Part shown: piece after piece, positions 33,518 to 42,846 of the stretch
How the letters are laid out: every line of letters begins with the position of its first letter
Position numbering within the stretch: position 1 is the stretch's first letter
From: Cyanobacteria bacterium M_surface_10_m2_119
GTDB taxonomy: Bacteria > Cyanobacteriota > Cyanobacteriia > PCC-6307 > Cyanobiaceae
Direction: 5' to 3'
Length of the DNA stretch: 48,950 nucleotides
NCBI GenBank assembly: GCA_016882525.1
Contig: VGPU01000013.1
Span: 1-48,950 of the forward strand
The notes under the pieces: model-generated
What the model saw: only the letters and a program-made list of their open reading frames with translations
Told to the model about the DNA's origin: nothing
The model's database searches: none
Translations under genes and position numbers: made by a program

Positions 33518-34042
33518 CTAGGTGGCGGTGGTGAGGCTGCGCCATTCGCCCACCACGAAGGGCGGCACGGGCAACTCCACGAACACGCCGGGCAATTCCA
33601 GGCGCAGGGGCCGGTTCTGCTGCAGATCGGCGATCAGGGGGGCCAGATCGAATTCGGCGGCCGCAGCGCGGCCGTCACCGGCGAGCTTGGGGTTGTCGAG
33701 GGTGATGTCGGCCAGTTGCCATTGCCGGCGACCGCTGCGCACCAGCAGTGCCGTGGGGTGATCCAGCCGCACCTTGCCCGGGTAGCCGACGATCCGCAGC
33801 TTCAGGGGGCCGCCCGGTCGACCTTCGCGGTAGGCCACCACCTGCCAGCTCTGGTAGTCGAGATCGCGCAGACTCTCCAGGCTGCGCACCACGGGGGTGC
33901 CGCTTTCGTCCGGATGGGCATGCACCTGGGCCTGGGCAGGCAGTGGCAACGCCACGATCCCGGCCAGACCAAGGGCCGCGGCCACCAGCAGGCTCAGGAG
34001 GGCGCCCGGGAGTCGTGCGATGGGTGAGGCGCTTGTCGTCAT
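33518..34042 (-). CDS. DUF3122 domain exported protein
   Basis: A 174-residue cyanobacterial protein. The N terminus has a signal peptide (hydrophobic LLSLLVAAALGLAGIVALPL followed by PAQAQVH with a cleavage-like AQA), then a beta-rich domain with SLESLRDLDYQSWQVVAYRE and LRIVGYPGKVRLDHPTAL, characteristic of DUF3122. Periplasmic or lumenal; function unknown. ATG 34042 overlaps the GH116 stop (ATGA). Confidence 0.82.
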   Translation of the reverse strand: MTTSASPIARLPGALLSLLVAAALGLAGIVALPLPAQAQVHAHPDESGTPVVRSLESLRDLDYQSWQVVAYREGRPGGPLKLRIVGYPGKVRLDHPTALLVRSGRRQWQLADITLDNPKLAGDGRAAAAEFDLAPLIADLQQNRPLRLELPGVFVELPVPPFVVGEWRSLTTAT

Positions 34043-36573
34043 GGCTGTCGCTCGGCACCGGGAATCACCCGCCAGCCGGTGTGGGTGGCCCACAGGGCCC
34101 AGATCGCCATGGCCCGCAGGTAGTGACAGGCCCGGAAGGTGTTCACGGCGGTGATCGCCTCGGGGGTCCGGAACTGCAGGCCACCGCCGTACACCTGCTC
34201 CACCACGGCGCCGGTGATGGCGAAGGCGGTGGCGCTCTCCCCCATCAGCCGGTAAAAGGCGGCCAGGCCGAAGTTGATGCCGGTCCACACCTCCAGGGGG
34301 TGGGTGCCGTTGGGGTCGAGGGGGGTGCCGTCGCGGCGCAGGCCGTTGGCCACGCCAAGCTGACCGCCCTCAAAGCGCTCGAAGCAGGCCTCGCGGATGG
34401 CGCCCAGGGCGCTGCGGGCCCTCTCCTCGCTCACCACGGGAGGCAGCCCCAGAAGCCGGGCGTAGAAGTCGCCGCAGAGCTGGTCGGCCATCACCACCGG
34501 GGTGCCGCTTTCCGCGTCGATGGCGTAATACTCGCCGTTCCAGAGCAGGCGATCGAAATTGGCTCGGGATTGCTCCAGCCAGCCGCCGAATTCCCGCTGC
34601 TCGCTGGAGGTGTCGAGCCCCAGATCCAGCTGCAGCCGTTGGCCCATGGCCAGAGCCGCCTCCAGAGCCGCGATCCAGAGGGCGCCGCAGTAGGCGCTCA
34701 CGCCCTTGAGCGGCCAGTCATCGAAGGTCTGGTCCGGCGCGCCCCCGTTGTCGGGCAGGCCGTCCCCATTGGCATCGAAGGTTTTGAGGTAGCGCAGGGC
34801 CTGCACCGCCGCCGGCCAGCAGTCGGCCAGGAAGCGCAGGTCTTCGCCGCTGGGAGCGAGCCTGAAGGTGCGCCACACCTGCAGCACGAAGTCGCTGGCC
34901 AGGTCCTTCCAGAGGTTGCAGTCCTGGTAGGCGGTGTAGTTGCTGGCATCCCAGGGGCGCTCGTTGGGGGCGCCCAGGTCGTGGGGGGTGGCGCCGGCCA
35001 CCTTGCGGGCCGCCTCCACCCGCCCCTTGCCCTGGGTGAAATACCAGCCGATCGGCCGCGGCGTCGGGTCTGCGGCGGGAATGGCGCGGGCGAAGCTGCG
35101 CAGCACGCTCTTGTCGAGCTCCGGCCACAGCTGCAGCAGGGCGAAGGAGCCGTAGAGGCGCACATCGAGGCTCTCGTACCAGGCGTAGTCGAGGCACTCG
35201 AGCACGCCGAAGCGCCCCACCGGGTCGGCACCGCTGGTGGCGGTCCAGAGGGTGCCGCCGGAGGCCAGGTCGTAGAGCTCGTTGAACAGGGCCATGCGCA
35301 GGGGCTCGGGCAGATCGCTGCGCTCCAGCACTGGCCGCTGCCAGGCCTCGATCTGGGTGCGCCAGTCACGCCAGCCCGCCAACGCCTCGGCGGCGATGGC
35401 GGCAGCGCCGGTGCCCTCGGAACCAAAGAAGTCGGTGTAGCGGCGCAGGCAGCGGGTGCCCGTCGCGAAGGCCGTCACCGGCAGGTCCCAGCTGATCACC
35501 AGTGGAATCTCGATGCTCTCGCCCGGTTCCAGCCGGCACTTCACCGCCAGGGAGGCGCTGGCGGGATCGTTCGCACCGCTGCGGCGGTCGTTGTTGCTCT
35601 CGGGGATCGAGCCATCGGCCGCAAACGGCTCCCACAGCTCGGCGCCGTCGCTGGCGGGGTTCCAGCGGCTGCAGCGCTGGATCCTGAGGCCCGGATGGCG
35701 CTCGGCCAGGGTGGCATCCGTGGCGATGCACCACTGACCCTGCCCCTCCACCAGCGGCGCGCTGTGCTCACCTCCCAGCAGCACGCCGCACACGGGGCCG
35801 TCGCTGATCCAGCGGTTGCGCTGACCCTCGGTGCGGCCGATGGCGGGCACGTAATTGTGCTCGGGGCTGCCGTCGTCCCGGAAGTGCACCGAGGCGGAGG
35901 GGTCGGTGTTGGTGAACCAGCCGGTGGTGTTGCGCCAGCTCAGCAACAGCGACAGATCGAGGGGTGCTCGGGTGGGGTTGCGCAGCGTCCACACGAACAC
36001 CGCCAGTGGATAGCTGCTGCGTCGGTAATCACCGGGCAGGATCGGGCTGAAGGCCTGGCAGCTCACCTCGGCGTCGAAGACGCCGCTGTAGTGGTTCCAG
36101 CTGAGGGGGTAACGGGCGGCATAGGTGCCCGTGCTCCGCTCGGGAGTGCTGGCGGGGTACCAGGTCCAGGCGCTCAGCGGCTCACCGGCGTCGGGCCGGG
36201 AGGCGTCGGCGCTGGGCTTCACCGCCAGGGCATGGGCGCGGCGCTGCTCGCCGCTGCCTTCAAACAGGGCGAACTGGCAGTCGGGCAGGGTGCCGAACCA
36301 GTGCTCCCCGCCATCGAGGTGCCAGAGGTTGAAGCTGCCGTCGGGGGCGCGGCCGATGCAGCCGGCGCCGAAGCCCCCGAGGGGCATGCCGTGGTTGGGG
36401 CCATCGTCGAGGTTGCTGGCGTAGCGCACCGTGTAGGGACGCTCCCAGCCCAGGCCGAAGGGGCGGCTCCAGCTCGCGGCCGGGGGCGGCCAGCCCTGGC
36501 GGCTGCTGCGGGAAGGGCCGGAACGGCTGCGGCGCAGCAGCGCTTTGAGGGCAGAGAGGCTGGGGCGCGCCAT
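34039..36573 (-). CDS. GH116 family beta-glucosidase (GBA2-like)
   Basis: An 844-residue glycoside hydrolase related to human bile-acid/glucosylceramide beta-glucosidase GBA2 and archaeal/bacterial GH116 enzymes. An N-terminal beta-sandwich domain (GMPLGGFGAGCIGRAPDGSF) precedes an (alpha/alpha)6 barrel. The likely nucleophile is Glu in FGVLECLDYAWYESLDVRLY (about residue 456) and the acid/base Asp lies in APDQTFDDWPLKGVSAYCG (about 616), by comparison with the family pattern. No signal peptide is evident, so it is probably cytoplasmic. The natural substrate is unknown. It follows the frameshifted gene by 27 bases and is coupled to DUF3122. Confidence 0.9.
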   Translation of the reverse strand: MARPSLSALKALLRRSRSGPSRSSRQGWPPPAASWSRPFGLGWERPYTVRYASNLDDGPNHGMPLGGFGAGCIGRAPDGSFNLWHLDGGEHWFGTLPDCQFALFEGSGEQRRAHALAVKPSADASRPDAGEPLSAWTWYPASTPERSTGTYAARYPLSWNHYSGVFDAEVSCQAFSPILPGDYRRSSYPLAVFVWTLRNPTRAPLDLSLLLSWRNTTGWFTNTDPSASVHFRDDGSPEHNYVPAIGRTEGQRNRWISDGPVCGVLLGGEHSAPLVEGQGQWCIATDATLAERHPGLRIQRCSRWNPASDGAELWEPFAADGSIPESNNDRRSGANDPASASLAVKCRLEPGESIEIPLVISWDLPVTAFATGTRCLRRYTDFFGSEGTGAAAIAAEALAGWRDWRTQIEAWQRPVLERSDLPEPLRMALFNELYDLASGGTLWTATSGADPVGRFGVLECLDYAWYESLDVRLYGSFALLQLWPELDKSVLRSFARAIPAADPTPRPIGWYFTQGKGRVEAARKVAGATPHDLGAPNERPWDASNYTAYQDCNLWKDLASDFVLQVWRTFRLAPSGEDLRFLADCWPAAVQALRYLKTFDANGDGLPDNGGAPDQTFDDWPLKGVSAYCGALWIAALEAALAMGQRLQLDLGLDTSSEQREFGGWLEQSRANFDRLLWNGEYYAIDAESGTPVVMADQLCGDFYARLLGLPPVVSEERARSALGAIREACFERFEGGQLGVANGLRRDGTPLDPNGTHPLEVWTGINFGLAAFYRLMGESATAFAITGAVVEQVYGGGLQFRTPEAITAVNTFRACHYLRAMAIWALWATHTGWRVIPGAERQP

Positions 36574-36600
36574 GGAGCAGCCGGAGGTGGGCCCAGCTTG

Positions 36601-36877
36601 TCAGAGCTGGTTCCGGGTGGCTCCGCCCTGGTGGCCCAGGGCGCCCGCCCCCAGCTCCTGGTCCACCAGGGCATCGAGGGTGGCTGGAGCGCACCAGCGC
36701 CTGGTAGTGCTGCACCAGGCGGCGGTTGCGCTCCAGCCACCCGGCGGGGTTCGCCTGGGCCGCCGCCAACGGTCCCCCCTCGTCGCCATCGAGCAGCTCC
36801 AGGCCGGGTTGGCGGGCGATCAGGGCCAGCAGCAGGTCGTGGATGCGTTTGCGGCGGGCGTCCGGGGAGGAGCTCAC
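36601..36877 (-). pseudogene. Frameshifted small gene upstream of the GH116 gene
   Basis: The ATG at 36877 opens DARRKRIHDLLLALIARQPG and then NPAGWLERNRRLVQHYQALV. Near 36,685-36,695 the coding pattern moves to another frame that reads APATLDALVDQELGAGALGH and ends at TGA 36601, shortly before GH116. The total length is one base more than a multiple of three, so a single inserted base explains it. Joined, the product would be about 91 residues, soluble and helical, with a pattern I recall from short cyanobacterial proteins; no function is known. A sequencing error is possible. Its start is 38 bases from the divergent cobL. Confidence 0.5.
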
Positions 36878-36915
36878 GGTGGGGCGGTGCGCTGGGGCGG
36901 ATCCGGCCCAGCATC

Positions 36916-38190
36916 ATGGCGGCACTGGAGGAGCGCCCTGTGGCCTGCCACGTGATCGGTTGCGATGCCGCCGGGCCGGCTGGCCTGGGGCCCTTCGTTC
37001 AGGAGCTGGTGCAGCAGGCCGAGCTGCTGGCCGCGCCGCGCCGGCTGTTGCCCCAGCTCGCCCACTGGTTGCCCGATCCAGCACCTCCCCTGCTCGCCTC
37101 CGACCAGCCGGAAGAGCTGCTGCAGGCGGTGGAGCAGGCCCTCGGGGCCGATCGGCGCGTGGTGGTGCTGGCCAGTGGCGACCCCCTCTGGTTTGGTATC
37201 GGCCGGTTGCTGCTGCAGCGCTTCGGCCCTGGCCCGCTGCACTTTCACCCTGCCCCCAGCTCCCTGCAGCTGGCCTTCGCCCGCATCGGCCGCCCTTGGC
37301 AGGACGCCAGCTGGGTGAGCCTGCATGGCCGGGAGCCCGAGCCGCTGGCCGCGGCCCTGCAGCAGCGGCCAGCCGCCCTGGCGGTGCTGACCGATCCCGG
37401 CCTCGGCTCCGCCGCGGCCGTGCGCCGGATCCTGGCGGCTTCGGGGCTGGAGGCCGCCTATGCCCTCTGGCTGTGCGAGCGTCTCGGCCACCCCGAGGAG
37501 CGGGTGCTGCGGCTGGCGCCCTCCGACCCCTTGCCGGTCGATCTCGATCCGCTGCATCTGGTGCTGCTGATCGCCGAGCCCCCGGCTGCCGTGGGGGATC
37601 CGCAGGGGCTGCCCCTGTTCGGGCTGGAGGACGGCCACTTCCTCCAGCATCCGGATCGACCGGGGCTGATGACCAAGCGGGAAGTGCGCATCCAGCTGCT
37701 CGCCGACCTGGATCTGCCTGACCAGGGGGTGCTCTGGGACATCGGGGCCGGTGTGGGCTCGGTGGGCCTGGAGGCTCTGCGGCTGCGCCCCCGGCTGGCG
37801 CTCTGGGCCCTGGAGGCCCGTGGCGGTTCGGCGGCCCTGATCGCCGCCAACGCCGAGCGCCTGGGGGTGCGGCCTGCGGCGATCCGCGAGGGTCGGGCTC
37901 CCCAGGATCTCGGCTGCTTTCCGGATCCGGACCGGGTGCTGATCGGCGGTGGCGGCCGCGAGCGCTCGGCCGTGCTGCAGGCCGTGCTGGAGCGCCTGCG
38001 GCCCGGAGGGGTGGTGGTGATTCCCCTGGCCACGCTGGAGGCCCTGGCGGAGCTGCGGCCCCTGCTGGCCGAGGCCGCCCTGGCCGTGCGGGTGACCCAG
38101 TTCCAGGCCTGGCGTGGAGCCCCCCTGGCCGAGGGCACCCGCCTGGCCCCCCTCAATCCGGTGCTGGTGCTCTCCGGTCGGCGTCGCTGA
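36916..38190 (+). CDS. cobL: Precorrin-6Y C5,15-methyltransferase (decarboxylating), CbiET fusion
   Basis: Methylates C5 and C15 and decarboxylates the acetate chain in corrin ring synthesis. The 424-residue product fuses a CbiE-type domain (residues 1-210; VVVLASGDPLWFGIGRLLLQ is the tetrapyrrole methylase GDP motif) with a CbiT-type AdoMet domain (from about 245; LWDIGAGVGSVGLEALRL). The very long open frame that continues upstream from 33748 is only the antisense shadow of the GH116 operon; ATG 36916 starts the homologous part. The last 38 bases overlap the end of the convergent DUF192 gene. Confidence 0.93.
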   Translation: MAALEERPVACHVIGCDAAGPAGLGPFVQELVQQAELLAAPRRLLPQLAHWLPDPAPPLLASDQPEELLQAVEQALGADRRVVVLASGDPLWFGIGRLLLQRFGPGPLHFHPAPSSLQLAFARIGRPWQDASWVSLHGREPEPLAAALQQRPAALAVLTDPGLGSAAAVRRILAASGLEAAYALWLCERLGHPEERVLRLAPSDPLPVDLDPLHLVLLIAEPPAAVGDPQGLPLFGLEDGHFLQHPDRPGLMTKREVRIQLLADLDLPDQGVLWDIGAGVGSVGLEALRLRPRLALWALEARGGSAALIAANAERLGVRPAAIREGRAPQDLGCFPDPDRVLIGGGGRERSAVLQAVLERLRPGGVVVIPLATLEALAELRPLLAEAALAVRVTQFQAWRGAPLAEGTRLAPLNPVLVLSGRRR

Positions 38191-38692
38191 GCCCCGGCGT
38201 CCAGGGCTCGATCGCCACGCCGGTGCCCACGATGATCCCCAGGGCCTCGGCCTGGCCGGCGGCCAGTTCCAGCACCCCGTCGATGGGCTGATCCGGTCCG
38301 TAGCTGGGGCAGGGCAGCTGCATGCAGGGCTGGGCATGGCGCTCGATGGCGATCACCGTTCCCTCGCGGATGAAGAGCATGTCCAGGGGGGCGGGGGTGC
38401 GGTGCATCCAGAAGCGCGCCACCGCTGGAGGGGCGTAGGGGAACCACATCCCGCGCAGGGGGGGCAGGGGAGGGCGCAACTGCAGGCCCAGGGTCTGCTG
38501 CCGGAGGGTCGCCGCCACCTCCAGGGCGATGCAGGTCTGGGGCCTGAGGCACCAGCGGGCCGTGAGCGGCAGCAGCTGGGGTGGACCATCGGCCTCTCCC
38601 CTGGCCGGCAGGGGCAGGGGCATCAGCACCGTGGCTCCCACGGCCAGCAGGGCCCCCAGCTGCCGGTGTGCTGACCGCCTTGACCTCCGCAT
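38153..38692 (-). CDS. DUF192 exported protein
   Basis: A 179-residue protein with an N-terminal signal peptide (basic start, then LGALLAVGATVLMPLPLPA) and one DUF192 domain (about 50-175) with QTLGLQLRPPLPPLRGMWF, ARFWMHRTPAPLDMLFI and QPIDGVLELAAGQAEALGI. The family is widespread and has no settled function. The start was set at ATG 38692, since the longer frame needs a TTG four codons upstream. It lies 22 bases after the response regulator gene. Confidence 0.85.
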   Translation of the reverse strand: MRRSRRSAHRQLGALLAVGATVLMPLPLPARGEADGPPQLLPLTARWCLRPQTCIALEVAATLRQQTLGLQLRPPLPPLRGMWFPYAPPAVARFWMHRTPAPLDMLFIREGTVIAIERHAQPCMQLPCPSYGPDQPIDGVLELAAGQAEALGIIVGTGVAIEPWTPGLSDADRRAPAPD

Positions 38693-38714
38693 CGGTGTGC
38701 TCAAGCGGTGCGGA

Positions 38715-39398
38715 TCAGCGATGCTGCCCCAGGGGCGGCATACGCTCGCTCAGGCAGTAGCCCCGGCCGCGGATCGTGTGGATCAGGCGCCGCTCGCCCC
38801 CCTCCTCCAGCTTCTGGCGCAGGTAGCGCACGTAGACCTCGATCACATTGCTGCTCGCACCACGATCGTCGTTCCACACCAGCCGCTGGATCTGCTCCCG
38901 GCTCACCACGGTGCCCTGCCGTTCCAGCAGCAGCAGCAGCAGCTGGTATTCGCGGGCAGTGAGGGCCACCGCCCGCTTGCCCCGTTTCACCTCATGGTTG
39001 CTGGGGTTGAGGCTGAGGTCGGCGACCTGGAGCAGGGGCGAGGGGGGCATGCGCCGCCGGCGCAGATCGAGCTGGAGACGCACCCGCATCAACAGGTCGC
39101 TGGGGCCCTGGCTGGAGAGCCAGAAATCATCGGCACCGGTGCTCAGGCAGTGCACCCGGCCCTCCAGGGTGTCGTCGCCCTCGTCCAGCAGGATCGGCAC
39201 CGCCTCCAGCAGCTCGCGCAGGGCCGCGATGCGCTCGGCGGCATCCGCCGCCAGCACCACCAGGTCAATCCTGCTCTGGGGCTCCGGGGTGGCGGCGAGG
39301 CCCGCTTCCCCGCAGATCACCCCATAGCCCGAGGCCTCCAGGCGGGATGCCAGCGCTTCCGCGTCCGCTCCCAACAGCAGGAGCAGGGCCCCGCTCAC
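38715..39398 (-). CDS. OmpR-family response regulator with a degenerate receiver
   Basis: A 227-residue two-domain protein. The C-terminal winged-helix domain (about 130-220) is intact, with [48 protein letters not shown] and [11 protein letters not shown]. In the N-terminal receiver the strand [13 protein letters not shown] has Ala where the phosphorylated Asp should be, and the usual acidic pair at the start is reduced, so phosphorylation is unlikely. This recalls atypical cyanobacterial regulators such as NblR. The GTG start overlaps the nadK stop (GTGA). The target genes are unknown. Confidence 0.85.
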   Translation of the reverse strand: MSGALLLLLGADAEALASRLEASGYGVICGEAGLAATPEPQSRIDLVVLAADAAERIAALRELLEAVPILLDEGDDTLEGRVHCLSTGADDFWLSSQGPSDLLMRVRLQLDLRRRRMPPSPLLQVADLSLNPSNHEVKRGKRAVALTAREYQLLLLLLERQGTVVSREQIQRLVWNDDRGASSNVIEVYVRYLRQKLEEGGERRLIHTIRGRGYCLSERMPPLGQHR

Positions 39399-40312
39399 GA
39401 CACCACCCCGTTACCCGGTTTGGCCACGTGGGGCAGGCCCCAGCCCAGCTTGTTGCGCAGCACCTGGAAGAACTCGTGGTCGGCCAGGCGCACAAAGCGC
39501 ACCGGTTCCTCGCTGCGCCGGATCAGCACCCGATCCTCCGGCCAGATGTAACAGCCGGCACTGCCGTCCACCACCATCATCAGCCGTTCGGGCGTGGCCG
39601 GAAACACCGTCACCGGCTCGCGATCGCTGAAGACCAGGGCCCGGGAGGCCAGGGAATGGGGGGCGATCGGGGTGAGCTGCAGCACCGGACAGTCGGGGGT
39701 GATCACCGGCCCGCCGGCGCTGAGGGCATAGGCCGTGGAGCCGGTGGGGGTGGAGAGAATCACCCCATCGGCGGCGATGTCCACCGGGGCGTGGCGGCCC
39801 ACGGCGATCTCGAAATGGCACATCGAGGTGAGCGGCTCGCGGTGCAGGGCCATCTCGTTCAGGCAGAGCACCTCCCAGCGGCGCTGCTCGCCGCGCATCA
39901 CGCTCACCACCAGCATGGTGCGCTCCTCGACGGTCCATTCCCCCGCACGCACCTGGCGCAGGGCCTGGTCGAGCTGCTGGAGGTAGGCCTCCGCCAGGAA
40001 GCCCAGATGGCCGGTGTTGATCGTGAGGATCGGCACGCCGATCGGTGCGGTCTGGCGGGCTGCCGAGAGCACCGTGCCATCGCCGCCCAGCACGATCGCC
40101 AGTTCCATCTCGGCATGGAAGGTCGCCGGCACGCAGGCGCTGTACCCCCGGGTGCGCAGGTGCTGGTCGGGGTTGGCAAAACCCACCATGCCGCCGGAAC
40201 TGCTCACCCGCACCACGGCGTAACCCTCGCCCTCCAGTTCGCTCTGGATGCGATCGGCGGTGCTCACGGCCAGATCCTTGCCGTCGTTGACGATCAGTCC
40301 AACGCAGGGCAC
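39395..40312 (-). CDS. nadK: NAD kinase
   Basis: Phosphorylates NAD to NADP with ATP or polyphosphate. The 305-residue product has the catalytic motif [26 protein letters not shown], the signature [20 protein letters not shown] and the [11 protein letters not shown] end. The start was set at GTG 40312, giving [15 protein letters not shown], the common picocyanobacterial beginning; the frame upstream is a shadow of pheS. It sits 41 bases after pheS. Confidence 0.94.
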   Translation of the reverse strand: MPCVGLIVNDGKDLAVSTADRIQSELEGEGYAVVRVSSSGGMVGFANPDQHLRTRGYSACVPATFHAEMELAIVLGGDGTVLSAARQTAPIGVPILTINTGHLGFLAEAYLQQLDQALRQVRAGEWTVEERTMLVVSVMRGEQRRWEVLCLNEMALHREPLTSMCHFEIAVGRHAPVDIAADGVILSTPTGSTAYALSAGGPVITPDCPVLQLTPIAPHSLASRALVFSDREPVTVFPATPERLMMVVDGSAGCYIWPEDRVLIRRSEEPVRFVRLADHEFFQVLRNKLGWGLPHVAKPGNGVVS

Positions 40313-40353
40313 CGATCGGGCGGCGGGGTACAGGGGGAGTTTATGGGCGACCC

Positions 40354-41361
40354 TCAGAACTGCTCGAGGAAGCGCAGGTCGCTGGTGTAGAGCCGGCGGA
40401 TGTCGTCGATGCCGTGGCGCACCATGCAGAAGCGCTCCACGCCCAGGCCGGCGGCAAAGCCGCTCCAGCGCTCGGGATCCAGGCCCATGCCCGTGAGCAC
40501 CGCCGGATCCACCATGCCGCAGCCCATCACCTCCAGCCAGCGGCCGCGCCACTGCACGTCCACCTCGGCGCTGGGCTCGGTGAAGGGGAAGTAGCTGGCC
40601 CGGAAGCGCACCGGCAGATCACCGAAGAAGCGCTGCAGGAAGGTGGTCACCGTGCCGCGCAGATGGGTGAAGTCGAGTCCTTCATCGATCGCCAGCACCT
40701 CCACCTGGTGGAACACCGGCGAGTGGGTGGCATCCACCGCATCGCGGCGGTACACGCGGCCCGGCGCGATCACCCGCACCGGCGGCGGGTTGTTCTCCAG
40801 GTAGCGGATCTGCACCGGCGAGGTGTGGGTGCGCAGCAGCCGGCCATCGCCCAGATAGAAGGTGTCCTGCATGTCCCGGGCGGGATGGTGCTCCGGGATG
40901 TTCAGGGCGGTGAAGTTGTAGTAGTCGGTCTCGATCTCCGGCCCCTCGGAGACCCGATAGCCCAGGCCGGCGAAGATGTCGGTGATCTCCTCGATCGTGC
41001 TGATCAGTGGGTGGCGGTGGCCCGGCGGCACGTAGCGACAGGGGGCCGTCACATCCAGGGTCTCGCCGGCGATGCGCTCGGCCAGGGCGGCGGCCTTGAC
41101 GGCGCTGAGCCGCTCCGCCAGCAGGCTGGTGAGCTGGTCTTTCAGCACGTTGGCTCGCTGGCCGATCACCGGTCGATCGGGGCCGGGCAGCTTGCCCATC
41201 GCCCCGAGCACCACCGAGAGCCGGCCCTTCTTGCCGAGCAGCCCCACCCGCAGCTCCTCGAGCGCGGCGGCCGTGCTCGCGGCGGCGATCTCGGCGGCGG
41301 CTTCGGCCTCCAGCTGCCCCAACTGGGCCGTGAGATCCTCAAGCGACACGGTGACGCTCAC
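40354..41361 (-). CDS. pheS: Phenylalanine--tRNA ligase alpha subunit
   Basis: Catalytic subunit of the heterotetrameric enzyme that charges tRNA-Phe. The 335-residue product has an N-terminal coiled-coil (residues 1-85, binds tRNA) and the class II core with [24 protein letters not shown] (motif 1 region), [29 protein letters not shown] (motif 2) and [19 protein letters not shown] (motif 3). Start is GTG. pheT is not in the window. It is divergent from surE across 56 bases. Confidence 0.97.
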   Translation of the reverse strand: MSVTVSLEDLTAQLGQLEAEAAAEIAAASTAAALEELRVGLLGKKGRLSVVLGAMGKLPGPDRPVIGQRANVLKDQLTSLLAERLSAVKAAALAERIAGETLDVTAPCRYVPPGHRHPLISTIEEITDIFAGLGYRVSEGPEIETDYYNFTALNIPEHHPARDMQDTFYLGDGRLLRTHTSPVQIRYLENNPPPVRVIAPGRVYRRDAVDATHSPVFHQVEVLAIDEGLDFTHLRGTVTTFLQRFFGDLPVRFRASYFPFTEPSAEVDVQWRGRWLEVMGCGMVDPAVLTGMGLDPERWSGFAAGLGVERFCMVRHGIDDIRRLYTSDLRFLEQF

Positions 41362-41417
41362 AACAAACCCGGGCTGGAAGGCACGGGGGAGACTGTACGG
41401 AGCAGCCCCGCGAGCCG

Positions 41418-42257
41418 ATGGTGCACGAGCCGAGCCAGCCCCTGAAGATCCTGATCAGCAACGACGACGGTGTCTTCGCGGGCGGCATCCGCACCCTGGC
41501 CAATGCGGCCAATGCCCGGGGCCATCAGGTGACGGTGGTGTGTCCCGACCAGGAGCGCTCCGCCACCGGCCATGGCCTCACCCTGCAGACACCGATCCGG
41601 GCCGAGCGGGCCGATGAGCTCTTCGACGACGGCGTCACCGCCTGGGCCTGCAGCGGCACCCCCAGCGACTGCGTGAAGCTGGCCCTCTTCTCCCTGCTCG
41701 ATGAGTGGCCCGACCTGGTGCTCTCCGGCATCAACCATGGCCCCAACCTGGGCACGGATGTGCTCTATTCCGGCACCGTGAGCGCGGCGATGGAGGGCAC
41801 GATCGAGGGCCTGCCCGCCCTGGCGGTGAGCAGTGCCGACTTCCAGTGGCGTCACTTCGAGCCGGCGGCCCGGATCGCCCTCGATGTGGCGGAGGCGATG
41901 CTGACCGAAGGCTGGCCCGAGGCGATGCTGCTCAGCCTCAACGTGCCGCCCCTGCCTGCCGAGAGCATCGGCCCCCTGCGCTGGTGCCGCACGGCGGTGC
42001 GCCGCTACACCGAGCAGTTCGATCGCCGGGTCGATCCCCGCGGCCGCACCTACTACTGGCTGGCGGGTGAAGTGGCCAACGATCTGGAGGCCAAGGTGGC
42101 TGGGCCTGGCGACTGGCCCACGGATGTGGCCCATGTGCATGCCGGGGGCGTGTCCCTGACTCCCCTGCAGCCGGAGCTGTTCTGGAGGGGCGACACCCGC
42201 AGCCTGCCGGGCCTCAGCGGGCTGGCCGGTGAATCCGCTGGAGCAGCCAGAGGCTGA
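41418..42257 (+). CDS. surE: 5'-nucleotidase SurE
   Basis: Metal-dependent nucleoside-monophosphate phosphatase linked to stationary-phase survival. The 279-residue product has the metal site [43 protein letters not shown] and [20 protein letters not shown]. The last 44 bases overlap the end of the convergent DUF3611 gene. Confidence 0.95.
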   Translation: MVHEPSQPLKILISNDDGVFAGGIRTLANAANARGHQVTVVCPDQERSATGHGLTLQTPIRAERADELFDDGVTAWACSGTPSDCVKLALFSLLDEWPDLVLSGINHGPNLGTDVLYSGTVSAAMEGTIEGLPALAVSSADFQWRHFEPAARIALDVAEAMLTEGWPEAMLLSLNVPPLPAESIGPLRWCRTAVRRYTEQFDRRVDPRGRTYYWLAGEVANDLEAKVAGPGDWPTDVAHVHAGGVSLTPLQPELFWRGDTRSLPGLSGLAGESAGAARG

Positions 42258-42798
42258 GGATCAGGCCGATCAGGTGGGCGAAGAGCACCTGGGTGTTGCC
42301 GAGCACCGAGAACATCTCGATCGACGTGATCGGCAGGCCCACCACCCGGCCCCCGGCCCCTGGAGTGGTCTGGATCTGGGCTCCGAAGAACCCGGGCACC
42401 TGTTGGGAGGCCTGCACGAACAGGCTGCCGGCCATGGCCTGATACCCCACCGCCGCCAGGGTGAGGCCGGCCAGGTCGGCCAGGAGCCCTCGCTTCACCA
42501 GCCGCGCCGTTTCCCCCTTGCTTGGGCGCACGGGACTGGCCAGGGCACGACCACAGCGCACCACCAGCCAGCTCTGCCAGATGCACCAGAGCAGCACCAG
42601 AAAGGCCAGGGTGGTCAAAGAGATGCCCGGGCCCAGACCCAGCGCCCGGGCGGAATTGGCCACCAGGCGGCCGCCGATGTTGTTGAAGAGCAGCACCCCC
42701 ACCACCACGACGCCCAGCACCAGCTGAACCCAGAAGCGCACCCAGCCCACCCGGCGCAGGGCGGCGGAGATCCGTTGCAGGTCAAGCTGGTCGGCCAT
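42214..42798 (-). CDS. DUF3611 membrane protein
   Basis: A 194-residue membrane protein of a cyanobacterial/plastid family (DUF3611), with four membrane segments: [54 protein letters not shown] and [20 protein letters not shown]. The motif [20 protein letters not shown] lies in the central loop. Function not established. ATG 42798 begins [20 protein letters not shown], the family start; upstream codons are antisense to ribF. It is divergent from ribF by 48 bases. Confidence 0.85.
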   Translation of the reverse strand: MADQLDLQRISAALRRVGWVRFWVQLVLGVVVVGVLLFNNIGGRLVANSARALGLGPGISLTTLAFLVLLWCIWQSWLVVRCGRALASPVRPSKGETARLVKRGLLADLAGLTLAAVGYQAMAGSLFVQASQQVPGFFGAQIQTTPGAGGRVVGLPITSIEMFSVLGNTQVLFAHLIGLILSLWLLQRIHRPAR

Positions 42799-42846
42799 GG
42801 GGCGAGGTCCGCTGCCCCAAAGGTGCCATGGGAGGATCGATCTGGC

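Noticed and set aside
33748-38190. A 1480-codon open frame on the plus strand
   Set aside because: Only the part from 36916 (cobL) is coding. The rest is antisense to GH116, DUF3122 and ribD, is rich in Gly/Ala/Gln/His, and has no family pattern; long shadow frames are expected at this G+C.
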